From: Streptomyces sp. MspMP-M5
GTDB taxonomy: Bacteria > Actinomycetota > Actinomycetes > Streptomycetales > Streptomycetaceae
Direction of reading: 5' to 3'
NCBI RefSeq assembly: GCF_000373585.1
Contig: NZ_KB891854.1
Location: 286,974 to 350,973, forward strand
Length of the DNA: 64,000 bases
The notes beneath the pieces were generated by a model. It worked only from the letters and a program-made list of their open reading frames with translations, made no database searches and was not told the DNA's origin. The translations under genes and the position numbers were made by a program. Every line of letters starts with the position of its first letter. Within the stretch, counting starts at the first letter, position 1. Shown here piece after piece: positions 8,498 to 16,446 of the stretch.

Positions 8498-9646
8498 TTG
8501 ACCGTGGAGAAGGGGGAGCAGCGCACCGGCTCCCGTGCGCTGGCGGCGCTTCCGTATCTGGTCATGGCCGCGGTCGGCGCGGTGGACCTCACCGCGGGCC
8601 CGGGGGTCGGCTTTCTGCCCCTGGTGTCGCTGGGGCCGGCGTTCGCCGGTCTGGTCGGCGGCTGGCGGCGGACCGCGCTGGTCGGGCTGACCGCGGCCGT
8701 GCTCTGCGTCGGGCTCGGCGTGCACAGCGGGCTGTTCGAGAGCCGGCGCGGGCTGACCGCGCTGCTGTCGGTGGCCGGGGTGACCGCGGCCGGTGTGGTG
8801 GCCGCGGTGATGCGGCAGCGCCGGGAGGCGGAGCTGGCCAGCGTCCGGTCGATCGCCGAGGTCGCCCAGCGGGTGCTGCTGCGGCCGGTGCCGCGCGGCG
8901 CCGGTCCGCTGCGGATCGCGGTGTCGTACACCTCGGCGGTGGCCGAGGCCCGGATCGGCGGTGATCTCTACGAGGTGGTGACCTCGCCCGCAGGGGTGCG
9001 GATCATCGTCGGGGACGTGCAGGGCAAGGGCCTGGAGGCGGTGGAGAGCGCGGCGGTGGTGCTCGGCGCGTTCCGGGAGGCGGCGCACGACGAGCCGGAC
9101 CTGCCGGCGGTGGGCGCCCGGGTCGAGCGGGCGCTGAACCGCCATCTGTCCGGTGAGCGGTTTGTGACCGCGGTGCTCGCCGAGATCGGCGACGGGCCGA
9201 ACGCGACGCTGCTGAACTTCGGCCACCCCTCCCCTCTCGTCGTCCGCCCCTCCGGCGAGGTCCGCTACGCCGCGCCGGCCGAACGCGCCCTGCCGCTGGG
9301 CCTGATGGACCACCGGCCGGACGCGCCGGTCCCCTACGAGGTGCCGTTCGCCCCCGGCGACCAGCTGCTCTTCTACACCGACGGGGTCACCGAGGCCCGG
9401 GACTCGGCCGGCTGGTTCTACCCGCTGGACGAGCGCGCCCACCTGCTGAAGGACCCCGATCCGGAGGCGGCGCTGCAGGCGGTCCGGGAGGACGTGGTCG
9501 ACCATGCGGAGGGGCCGCTGCACGACGACGCGGCGATGCTGCTGGTGCGGTACCGCAGGGGGCGCCCGGCCCCGGAGCGGCCGGGCCCCGGGGCCGGTCA
9601 GGGCACCGGTCAGGACAGCGGTCAGGGCAGCGGCAGCCCGGTGTAG
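8498..9646 (+). CDS. Membrane PP2C/SpoIIE-type serine/threonine phosphatase
   Basis: This 382-residue protein has about four N-terminal membrane helices (residues roughly 18-110), then a SpoIIE/RsbU phosphatase domain. Metal-binding motifs are GGDLYEVV (about 155-162), IIVGDVQGKG (about 169-178), LFYTDGVTEARD (about 289-300) and DDAAMLLVRY near 345. Such enzymes dephosphorylate anti-anti-sigma factors in the partner-switching pathway. An RsbW-like gene sits at the window's left edge, 8 kb away, with no evident link. The start is a TTG at 8498 with GGAG at 8487-8490. Its last 25 bases overlap the convergent pobA. Confidence 0.9.
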   Translation: MTVEKGEQRTGSRALAALPYLVMAAVGAVDLTAGPGVGFLPLVSLGPAFAGLVGGWRRTALVGLTAAVLCVGLGVHSGLFESRRGLTALLSVAGVTAAGVVAAVMRQRREAELASVRSIAEVAQRVLLRPVPRGAGPLRIAVSYTSAVAEARIGGDLYEVVTSPAGVRIIVGDVQGKGLEAVESAAVVLGAFREAAHDEPDLPAVGARVERALNRHLSGERFVTAVLAEIGDGPNATLLNFGHPSPLVVRPSGEVRYAAPAERALPLGLMDHRPDAPVPYEVPFAPGDQLLFYTDGVTEARDSAGWFYPLDERAHLLKDPDPEAALQAVREDVVDHAEGPLHDDAAMLLVRYRRGRPAPERPGPGAGQGTGQDSGQGSGSPV

Positions 9647-10815
9647 TTCTCGGCGAGTTCGGCGGCGGCGTGCCGGGAGCCGGCGATCCGGTCGAGCTGG
9701 GCGAGCTGGAGCCGGGTGTCGAACGGGCTCTGGTCCGGGGCGGTGTGCAGGGTCGTGGTCATGAAGTGCGAGAAGTGCTCGGCGCGCCAGACCCGGCGCA
9801 GGCAGGTGGCGGAGTAGGCGTCGAGCAGTTCGGCCGAGCCGGTGCGGTGCCACCGCGCCAGGGCGCGGGCCAGGACGGTGACGTCGGCGACGGCGAGGTT
9901 GAGGCCCTTGGCGCCGGTGGGCGGGACGATGTGGGCGGCGTCGCCGGCCAGCAGGATCCGGCCCCAGCGCATCGGCTCGGTGACCGAACTGCGCAGCGGG
10001 AGGACCGCCTTGGCGGTGAGCGGGCCGCGGGCCGGTTTCCAGGGGGCGGTGTCGACGGCGGCGCGGGCCTGGAGTTCGTCCCAGATCCGCGCGTCGGGCC
10101 AGTCCGCCGGGTCGGTGCCGTTGGGGACCTGGAGGTAGAGCCGGCTGACGGTGGGGGTGCGCATGCTGAGCAGGGCGAAGCCGCGCTCGGAGTGGGCGTA
10201 GACCAGCTCGTCGTGGGCGGGCGGGGCGTCGGCGAGGACACCGAGCCAGGAGTAGGGGTAGCCGCGGGTGTAGGTGCGGCGGGCGGACTTTGGGACCGCC
10301 TGCCGGGCCACACCGTGGAAGCCGTCGCAGCCGGCGACGTAGGCGCAGGTGAGGGTGTGTTCGCGGCCGCCGTGCACGTAGTGGATGCGGGGCCGGTCGG
10401 TGTTCGCGCCGGTCACCGCGAGCGCCCGGGCGCCGAACAGCAGCGGCGGTCCGTCGGCCAGCTGGAGCGCTATCAGGTCCTTGACGACCTCGGTCTGGGC
10501 GTAGACGGTCACCCGGCGGCCGCCGGTCAGCGCCGGGAAGTCCAGGCGGTGGGCGCGCCGGTCGTAGCGCAGCTCGATGCCGTCGTGGACCAGTCCCTCG
10601 CGGTCCAGCCGCTCCCCCGCCCCGCAGGCGCGCAGCACGTCGGTGGTGCCCTGTTCGAGGACGCCGGCGCGCTGCCGCTGCTCGACGTAGTCGCGGTCGC
10701 GGCTCTCCAGGACCACGCAGTCGATGCCGGCGCGGTGCAGCAGCCGGGCGAGCAGCAGTCCGGCGGGCCCGCCGCCGATGATGCCGACGGTCGTCTCGCG
10801 CGCTTCGGGGGGCAT
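9622..10815 (-). CDS. pobA: 4-hydroxybenzoate 3-monooxygenase
   Basis: The 397-residue product has the length (about 394) and motifs of PobA. The FAD-binding GIIGGGPAGLLLARLLHRAG (about residues 10-29) opens the protein. DRDYVEQRQRAGVLEQGT follows, the substrate-loop segment typical of PHBH. Near residue 286 comes ILLAGDAAHIVPPTGAKG with the GD motif. It hydroxylates 4-hydroxybenzoate to protocatechuate with NAD(P)H and O2, feeding the dioxygenase encoded upstream in the same operon. The ATG at 10815 shares one base with the pcaD stop (TGATG), so it is the last gene of a four-gene run from the promoter near 13571-13599. Confidence 0.93.
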   Translation of the reverse strand: MPPEARETTVGIIGGGPAGLLLARLLHRAGIDCVVLESRDRDYVEQRQRAGVLEQGTTDVLRACGAGERLDREGLVHDGIELRYDRRAHRLDFPALTGGRRVTVYAQTEVVKDLIALQLADGPPLLFGARALAVTGANTDRPRIHYVHGGREHTLTCAYVAGCDGFHGVARQAVPKSARRTYTRGYPYSWLGVLADAPPAHDELVYAHSERGFALLSMRTPTVSRLYLQVPNGTDPADWPDARIWDELQARAAVDTAPWKPARGPLTAKAVLPLRSSVTEPMRWGRILLAGDAAHIVPPTGAKGLNLAVADVTVLARALARWHRTGSAELLDAYSATCLRRVWRAEHFSHFMTTTLHTAPDQSPFDTRLQLAQLDRIAGSRHAAAELAENYTGLPLP

Positions 10816-11633
10816 CAGAGGTCCGTTCCCGGGTCGGGGTGGGCGTGGAGGGGGGCGAGGTGGGCGAGGAGGGCGGCGAGGACCTCGGCGGGGTGTTCCA
10901 CGCCGGCGAGGTGGGCGGCGCCGGAGAGTTCGACGAGGTGGGCGCCCGGGATGCCGTCGGCGAGTTCGCGGGCGTGCGCGGGCGGGGTGGCCGGGTCGGC
11001 GCGGCCGGCCACGACGAGGGTGGGGGCGCCGATCCGGTGCAGGGCGGTGCGCAGGTCGAAGGCGGCGAGGGCGTCGCAGCAGGCTGCGTACCCCTCGGCG
11101 GAGACGTCCGTGCGGAGCGCCTCGACGAGGGCGGTGGCCTCGGGGGTGGTGGCGAAGGCGGGGGTGAACCAGCGGCCGGCGGCGGTGTCGGCGACCGCGT
11201 CGGTGCCCTTGGCGCGGACCAGGGCGGCCCGTTCGCGCCAGCCGGCCGGCTCGCCGAACCACGCGGAGGAGCAGATCAGGGCGAGCGAGGCGATCCGGCC
11301 CGGGTGGTGCGCGGCGATCCAGGCGCCCACCGCGCCGCCCAGCGAGGCGCCGGCGTAGGCGAACCGGTCGAGGCCGTGGGCGTCGGCGAGGGCGAGGACC
11401 AGCCCGGCCAGTTCGGCGACGGTGGCGGACCGGGGGTCGGCCAGGACGTCGACGGGGGTGCCGCCGTGGCCCGGGAGGTCCCAGCGCAGGACGTGGAACC
11501 GGCGGGCCAGAGCCGGGAGTTGGGCGTCCCAGAGAGTGAGCGCGGTGCCCAGGGACGGGCCGAGGACGAGCGGCGGGGCGCCGGGCGGGCCGTCGGCGGT
11601 GTGGTGCAGTGCGGGGGCGGCGGGCGGCGTCAT
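10815..11633 (-). CDS. pcaD: 3-oxoadipate enol-lactonase
   Basis: This 272-residue alpha/beta hydrolase matches PcaD. Its N-terminal signature is LVLGPSLGTALTLWD, followed by LRWDLPGHGGTP, nucleophile elbow YAGASLGGAVG (Ser near 101), acid in VVAGRADPATPP and His in LSGAAHLAGVEHP. It hydrolyses beta-ketoadipate enol-lactone to beta-ketoadipate. Many Streptomyces carry a PcaL fusion with a C-terminal decarboxylase (PcaC) domain; this protein stops without it. The ATG at 11633 follows an AGGAG site; in the same frame there is no stop back to 12014, so a longer product is possible but would be Pro/Ala-rich junk. Co-transcribed with pobA. Confidence 0.9.
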   Translation of the reverse strand: MTPPAAPALHHTADGPPGAPPLVLGPSLGTALTLWDAQLPALARRFHVLRWDLPGHGGTPVDVLADPRSATVAELAGLVLALADAHGLDRFAYAGASLGGAVGAWIAAHHPGRIASLALICSSAWFGEPAGWRERAALVRAKGTDAVADTAAGRWFTPAFATTPEATALVEALRTDVSAEGYAACCDALAAFDLRTALHRIGAPTLVVAGRADPATPPAHARELADGIPGAHLVELSGAAHLAGVEHPAEVLAALLAHLAPLHAHPDPGTDL

Positions 11634-12000
11634 ACGGGCTCCTGCGGGTCGTACCGGTCGTGCGGGTGGTGCGGATGAGGCGCGGGTTGATGTGGGTGGG
11701 GGCTGAGGTGCGGGGCGCGTGGGGCCGTGGGCAGGGTGCGGGCCGGGCGGCGGGCGGTCCCGGGCGCGGGGCACCGGCAGCGGCGCTCCGGCGACGGACG
11801 GCCGGACGGGCGGTGCCCCGTGGACCCCGCCGCGGCCGGTCAGGGCGGTGAGGGCCGCGGCGAGGCTGCCCCGGACTCCGCCCGGGGCCCCCAAAGGGGC
11901 GACCGGATCCCCGGCCGTACCGAGGTTGTACCGCATCGGCGCCGCCCGCCCCGGCAGGCCCGCGGTCGGGCCGGCGACGGGGCGGGCCGGCGCCGGTGGT
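11634..12000 (-). other. Gap in the pca operon where pcaB would be expected
   Basis: This 367-base stretch lies between pcaG and pcaD on the same strand. It holds a stop-free minus frame in line with pcaD. Its conceptual product is Pro/Arg/Ala-rich, with one better segment (about LAAALTALTGRGG), and shows no motif I can tie to PcaB. It is not a credible gene; it may be a deletion scar. No hairpin terminator strong enough to end transcription was noticed. Confidence 0.4.
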
Positions 12001-12621
12001 TCAGCCGAAGGCAAGGAACACCGTCTCCTCGGCGGAGCCGTCCGCCGGCTGCTGGAGCCGCACGTCGAAGCGGTAGCGGCGCGGGCCGTCGGGGCGGGCC
12101 AGCAGGGTGCGGGCGCGTTCCTCGGGCAGCCCCGCCAGCAGCGGGTCGGCGGCGTGCGCCGCGGTGTGCTCGGGGAAGTAGATCCGGGTGAAGAGGTGGT
12201 GCAGCAGGCCGCGGGCGTGCACGCAGACCGCGAGGTACGGCGCGGCGTCCGGGCTTCCCGCGGGGGCCGAGGGCAGCAGCGTGTGCACCGCGTACCGCCC
12301 GTCGGCGTCGGTGGGTACCCGGCCGAAGCCGGTGAACACGGCGCCGCGGCCCAGGGCGTCGCCGGTGGCCCGGTCGCGGCGCAGCGAGCCGGGCGCGCCG
12401 GTCGGGCCGCCGTCCGGTCCGGCCTGCCAGAACTCCAGCAGCGCGTCCGGCACCGGCGCGCCCGCCCCGTCGCGCACCCGGCCGTGCACGGTGACGGTGC
12501 CGGGGTGCCCCTCGGGCGCGATCCGGCCGCCGCCGGGGTGCGGGAGGGCGTGGCCGAAGAAGGGGCCGATGGTCTGGGCGGGCGTCGGGGCGAGCGGCCC
12601 GGCGCCGGTGGAGTCCGGCAT
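12001..12621 (-). CDS. pcaG: Protocatechuate 3,4-dioxygenase, alpha subunit
   Basis: This 206-residue protein has the intradiol dioxygenase core: PTPAQTIGPFFGHALPH at the N-terminus, a VTVHGRVRDGAGAPVPDALLEFWQA beta segment broken across about 44-68, and the late LLHHLFTRIYFPE. As in other alpha subunits, the iron-binding set is incomplete. It pairs with PcaH to open protocatechuate to 3-carboxy-cis,cis-muconate. The ATG at 12621 overlaps the pcaH stop (TGATG), so the subunits are made in step. Homology is with the alpha subunit because of the shorter length and the LFTRIYFP motif. Confidence 0.93.
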   Translation of the reverse strand: MPDSTGAGPLAPTPAQTIGPFFGHALPHPGGGRIAPEGHPGTVTVHGRVRDGAGAPVPDALLEFWQAGPDGGPTGAPGSLRRDRATGDALGRGAVFTGFGRVPTDADGRYAVHTLLPSAPAGSPDAAPYLAVCVHARGLLHHLFTRIYFPEHTAAHAADPLLAGLPEERARTLLARPDGPRRYRFDVRLQQPADGSAEETVFLAFG

Positions 12622-13322
12622 CAGCGGGCCTCCTCGGTCCGGGTGGCGGACGGGCCGTCGAGGACCACGTCCCAGCGGTAGGCGAGCGGCCCCGCGGGGA
12701 GCGACAGCGCGTGGTCGTAGGTGGCGACCAGGCGGTGGCGGTCGGCGGGGTCGGGGACCGACGCGAGGATCTCGTCGTACGGCAGCAGCGGGTCGCCGGG
12801 GAAGTACATCTGGGTGACCAGCCGCTGGGTGAAGGCGGTGCCGAAGAACGAGAAGTGGATGTGGGCCGGGCGCCAGGTGCGCTCGCCGGGCACCGGGTAG
12901 GCGCCGGGCCTGATGGTGGTGAAGGCGTAGCGGCCGTGGTCGTCGGTGAGGCAGCGGCCGACGCCGGTGAAGTTCGGGTCCGCCGGCGCCGGGTTGCGGT
13001 CCTGCCGGTGGGCGTACCGGCCGGCGGCGTTGGCCTGCCAGATCTCGACGAGCTGGCCGCGGACCGGGCGGCTGGCCCGGTCCCGCACCCGGCCGGTGAC
13101 GGTGATCCGCTCGCCGAGCGGCGCGCCGGGGTGCTGCCGCGTGAGGTCGGCGTCCAGGTCGCCGACGTCGGAGGCGCCGAAGACCGGTCCGGTCAGCTCC
13201 ACGGCCTCCGGGTCGGTGCCGTGGGCGAAGGGGAGGCGGGGGCGCCGGGGGTGGCGCTCCGGCGCGCCGCGGTACGGCGCGGGGGCCGGGGACGGTGGGG
13301 CGGAGGAGGCCGGTGCGGTCAT
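12621..13322 (-). CDS. pcaH: Protocatechuate 3,4-dioxygenase, beta subunit
   Basis: This 233-residue protein carries the intradiol dioxygenase iron site. The Tyr ligands lie in DDHGRYAFTTIRPGAYPVP (about residues 131-149), and the His ligands in WRPAHIHFSFFG (about 155-166). The N-terminal fragment LTGPVFGASDVGDLDADLT is characteristic of PcaH. It forms the non-haem Fe(III) catalytic subunit. First gene of the operon pcaH-pcaG-pcaD-pobA; AAGGAC precedes the ATG at 13322. A TTGACA/CAGACT promoter and palindromes lie upstream, and the divergent gene is an IclR-type regulator, which fits control by an aromatic acid. Confidence 0.94.
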   Translation of the reverse strand: MTAPASSAPPSPAPAPYRGAPERHPRRPRLPFAHGTDPEAVELTGPVFGASDVGDLDADLTRQHPGAPLGERITVTGRVRDRASRPVRGQLVEIWQANAAGRYAHRQDRNPAPADPNFTGVGRCLTDDHGRYAFTTIRPGAYPVPGERTWRPAHIHFSFFGTAFTQRLVTQMYFPGDPLLPYDEILASVPDPADRHRLVATYDHALSLPAGPLAYRWDVVLDGPSATRTEEAR

Positions 13323-13529
13323 GGTGTCCTTTCCCTGGGGTGGACGGGTACGGACCGGGCGGCGACACCGCTGCTGCCGGGACGCGGTCCAGCGTGCCGA
13401 CGTTTTCCCCGGCGGTCACCGGGGCGCGCCGGGCGGCGGCCGCGGCGTCCCGCCGAACACCCGTCAGGACCCGGCCGGACACGGTGCACCGGCTGCCCTG
13501 ACGGGTCAATTCCCTTCTGGGCCAACGTC

Positions 13530-13554
13530 GTTCGCCCAGTGAACTGGAGTTCAC
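13530..13554. promoter_or_regulatory. Overlapping palindromic operator candidates for the IclR regulator
   Basis: GTGAACTGGAGTTCAC at 13539-13554 is a perfect 7-bp inverted repeat with a GG centre. It shares its left arm with a second, 15-bp arrangement, GTTC at 13530-13533 and GAAC at 13541-13544. Three GTTC/GAAC half sites in a row resemble the layout of IclR-family operators for aromatic catabolism (PobR, PcaU). They lie just downstream of the predicted pca transcription start, where a bound protein would block transcription. Confidence 0.55.
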
Positions 13555-13570
13555 CTCGTGCGCTGCCCCG

Positions 13571-13599
13571 AGTCTGGCCCCGGCCCCGGGCCGTGTCAA
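13571..13599 (-). promoter_or_regulatory. Predicted promoter of the pcaH-pcaG-pcaD-pobA operon
   Basis: On the minus strand a consensus -35 TTGACA (13599-13594) is followed after exactly 17 bases by CAGACT (13576-13571), close to the Streptomyces TAGACT -10. Transcription would start near 13564, leaving a leader of about 240 bases that contains the operator palindromes. The remainder of the 328-base divergent gap shows no gene. Confidence 0.55.
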
Positions 13600-13650
13600 C
13601 GGTGCGCCCGATACGGTTCCGGACTGCCCCGGACCACCTAGGAGAGCCCC

Positions 13651-15321
13651 TTGCCGCCGTCCGCCCGCCCCGCCCCGTCCGACCCGACGCCACCGCCGGA
13701 GGCGGTGACGCCGCTGCTGCGCGCGCTGGCCGTGCTGCGCGCGCTGACGGCCGCCGGCGGCCGGGCGGCGGTGAGCGATCTGGTGCGGGCCACCGGTCTG
13801 CCGCGCGCCACCGCGGACCGGGTCCTGAGCACCCTCGCCGCCCTGGGCCACGTCCGCGCCGAGGGCCGCGAGGCGGTGCTCGCGCCCGGCCTGCTGGAAC
13901 TGGGCAACGCCTATCTCGCCGCCACCGGCCTGCCGGACCGGCTCGGTCCGCTCGCCGACCGCCTGGCCGACGTCCTCGACGAGTCGGTGTCGCTGGCCGT
14001 CCCGGACGGCGACGGGGTGCGCTTCGTCCACCAGGCGACCCGGCGCCGCGCCATGTCGCTGGCGTTCCGCATCGGCGATCTGCTGCCGGCCGAACGGGGC
14101 GCGCCGGGCGCGCTGTTCGCGGCGGACTGGGGTCCGGCGGAGTGGCGCCGCTGGCGGGCGCGCCGGGCCGCCGACCCGGCCGACGCGGGCTTCCCCGCCG
14201 TACCGGCCCGGTCCGCCGGCGAGGCCGCGCCGGCCGGGGCCCGCCGGCTCGCGGCGGACTTCGCGGCGCGGGTGGCCGCGGCCCGGGCCGCCGGCTGGGC
14301 CCCGGACGACCAGCTCATCGAACCGGGCCTGATCGCGGTGGCGGTGCCGGTCCGGGACCCGGCCGGCGGCCCGGCCTGCGCGGTGAGCGTGGTCAGCCAC
14401 ACCAGCCGGCACACCGCCGCCGGGCTGCCGGAGGCGGTCCTCCCTCGGCTGCGCGAGACCGTCGCCGCCATGGAGGCCGCCCTGGCCGCGCCGAGCGCCG
14501 CATCGGCCGCCGCGGAGCCGGAAGCCGGCCACCGGGCCGCGGCGCGGCGCGCCGCCAAGCGGCAACTGGGGCCCGGATTCGTGGAGTCCGTCGCCCGGGG
14601 GCTGGCCGTCCTCACCGCGTTCGGCGCCGGCCGGTCCGCGCTGACGCTGTCCGCCGTCGCCGAGGCCACCGGGCTCCCCCGCGCCACCGCCCGGCGCGCC
14701 CTGATCACCCTGGAGCACCTCGGCTACACCGCCGCCACCGGGGGCCGCCACCGGCTCACCCCGCAGGTGCTGGAGCTCGGTTTCGCGCAGCTCTCCGGGC
14801 TCACCCTGCCCGACCTGGCCCGGCCGCATCTGGCCGCGCTGGCCGAACGGGTCGGCGAGTCGGCCTCGTTGGCGGTGCCGGCCGACGAGGCCGACGGCGT
14901 CGGCCGGGCCGTCCGGTACGTCCGGTACATCGCCGCGGTGCCCGCCGCCCGCATCATGAGCGTCACCGTCAGCCCGGGCGGGCGCGCCCCGGCGCAGGCC
15001 ACCGCGCCCGGCCGGGTGCTGCTGGCCGCCCTGCCGCCCGCCGCGGGCCCGGCCGGGCCGCCGGCCCTGCTGGACCGGGTCCGCGCCGACGGCCACGCCC
15101 TGGTGGACGACGAACTGGAGCCGGGGGTGCGCTCTGTGGCCGTGCCGGTGCGCGACCGCGCCGGGCGGGCGGTGGCCGCGGTCACGGTGTCCGCCCATGC
15201 GGCGGGCCGGGCGCCGGCGGCCGCCCGCGCCGCGGTGCTGCCCGCGCTGCGCGAGACCGCCGCCGCCGTGGAGGCGGAGCTGCGGGTGGCCGGGCGCTAT
15301 CTGCCGGTTCCGGTGCCGTGA
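13651..15321 (+). CDS. Double-length IclR-family regulator (two tandem HTH-effector units)
   Basis: At 556 residues this is about twice a normal IclR protein. Unit one has a winged HTH (RAAVSDLVRATGLPRATADR, near 33-52) and an effector domain ending near 275. Unit two begins at about 308 with VESVARGLAVLTAFGAG, a second HTH (AEATGLPRATARRAL), and a second effector domain (RVGESASLAVPADEADGVG, later HALVDDELEPGVRSVAVPV). It is divergent from the pca/pob genes, so it very likely controls them in response to protocatechuate or 4-hydroxybenzoate. TTG start at 13651 after AGGAGA. A single chain with two DNA-binding units may bind the paired half sites upstream. Confidence 0.9.
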   Translation: MPPSARPAPSDPTPPPEAVTPLLRALAVLRALTAAGGRAAVSDLVRATGLPRATADRVLSTLAALGHVRAEGREAVLAPGLLELGNAYLAATGLPDRLGPLADRLADVLDESVSLAVPDGDGVRFVHQATRRRAMSLAFRIGDLLPAERGAPGALFAADWGPAEWRRWRARRAADPADAGFPAVPARSAGEAAPAGARRLAADFAARVAAARAAGWAPDDQLIEPGLIAVAVPVRDPAGGPACAVSVVSHTSRHTAAGLPEAVLPRLRETVAAMEAALAAPSAASAAAEPEAGHRAAARRAAKRQLGPGFVESVARGLAVLTAFGAGRSALTLSAVAEATGLPRATARRALITLEHLGYTAATGGRHRLTPQVLELGFAQLSGLTLPDLARPHLAALAERVGESASLAVPADEADGVGRAVRYVRYIAAVPAARIMSVTVSPGGRAPAQATAPGRVLLAALPPAAGPAGPPALLDRVRADGHALVDDELEPGVRSVAVPVRDRAGRAVAAVTVSAHAAGRAPAAARAAVLPALRETAAAVEAELRVAGRYLPVPVP

Positions 15322-15441
15322 GCCGGGCGCCGGGCGTGCATCGGACGCTGCGCTGAGTGGCGGGCGGCCCGCGCGCCACGGGCACTGCCGGGTAGCCGGT
15401 GGCGTGAACCGGGCCTCCCGTGAATCGCGTGCTGCCGTACG

Positions 15442-16428
15442 TCAGTTGTCGTCGCCGTCGGCTGCCGCGCGGCGCCGTTCGCTCTCCGCGCGGGCGGCGG
15501 CGGTGGCGACCGAGGGCCACACCCGGTCCAACGCGGCGTTCATGGCGGCGCCGACCAGGACGGCGAACGCGGAGACGCCGATCCACAACAGGACCGCGAT
15601 CGGGGCCGCCAGGGAGCCGTAGACGGTGGGTCCCTCGACGGCCGAGGTCAGGTAGAGCCGGAGCAGGAAGCTGCCCAGGACCCACATCGCCAGCGCGACC
15701 ACGGCCCCGGGGATGTCCTCGCGCCAGGGCGAACGGACCGGCACCGACACGTGGTAGAGGGTGGTGAGGAAGGCGATGGACAGGACCAGCACCACCGGCC
15801 AGTACAGGATGCGGACGATGTCCTCGCCACCGGGGAGCCAGCCGACGACGACGTCGGGTCCGGCGACCATCAGCGGCAGGGCGACGGCGCCGGCCGCGAG
15901 CGCGGCGAGGTAGAGCACGAAGGACAGCAGCCGGGTCCGGACGATACCGCGGCGGCCGTCGAGCCCGTACATGATCGTGATGGTGTCCACGAAGACGTTC
16001 AGCGCGCGGGAGCCGGACCACAGGGCGATGGCGAAGCCCAGGGAGATGACGTCGGGGCGGCGGCCGGTGAAGACGTCGGTCAGCAGGGGGCGGGCGACCT
16101 CGTCGACGCCGCGGTGGGAGAGCACGGTGCCGGCGGCGCGCAGCAGATGGAGGCGGAAGTTCTCCAGGGTGGTGTGGCCGATCCACCCCTCGGTGTAGCC
16201 GAGGACGCCGAGCAGGCCCAGGATCAGCGGCGGCAGGGAGAGCAGGCACCAGAACGCCGCCTCGGCGGCCAGGCCGGTGACGCGGTAGCGCATGCAGCTG
16301 CCGACGATGTCCTTGAGCAGCAGCCACACCAGCCGCCGCTTGGAGACGTTGCGGTAGAGGGCCCGGGCGCGGGTGAAGGGGCCCCGGGGCGGCTCGTGCG
16401 GTTCGGTCGGTTCGTTCGGCGGCTGCAC
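15442..16428 (-). CDS. YihY/BrkB-family inner membrane protein
   Basis: This roughly 328-residue protein is a YihY (formerly BrkB, RNase BN misannotation) family membrane protein with about six helices. The region GLAAEAAFWCLLSLPPLILG (near 44-63) is the family signature, and GSRALNVFVDTI, RVWAVPFLLYL-like helices and LRLYLTSAVEGPTVYGSLAA follow. The C-terminus is charged. The start is uncertain: an AAGGAGG site overlaps the GTG at 16428, which would be too close, and no better start codon follows; an in-frame ATG lies at 16473. The neighbour aidB-like gene starts only 18 bases away on the other strand. Function of the family is unknown. Confidence 0.85.
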   Translation of the reverse strand: MQPPNEPTEPHEPPRGPFTRARALYRNVSKRRLVWLLLKDIVGSCMRYRVTGLAAEAAFWCLLSLPPLILGLLGVLGYTEGWIGHTTLENFRLHLLRAAGTVLSHRGVDEVARPLLTDVFTGRRPDVISLGFAIALWSGSRALNVFVDTITIMYGLDGRRGIVRTRLLSFVLYLAALAAGAVALPLMVAGPDVVVGWLPGGEDIVRILYWPVVLVLSIAFLTTLYHVSVPVRSPWREDIPGAVVALAMWVLGSFLLRLYLTSAVEGPTVYGSLAAPIAVLLWIGVSAFAVLVGAAMNAALDRVWPSVATAAARAESERRRAAADGDDN

Positions 16429-16446
16429 CTCCTTACCGTATCGGGC

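Noticed and set aside
11634..12014. Longer start for pcaD extending its N-terminus by about 127 residues
   Set aside because: The added sequence is Pro/Arg/Ala-rich and not part of the enol-lactonase family; AGGAG precedes the shorter ATG.
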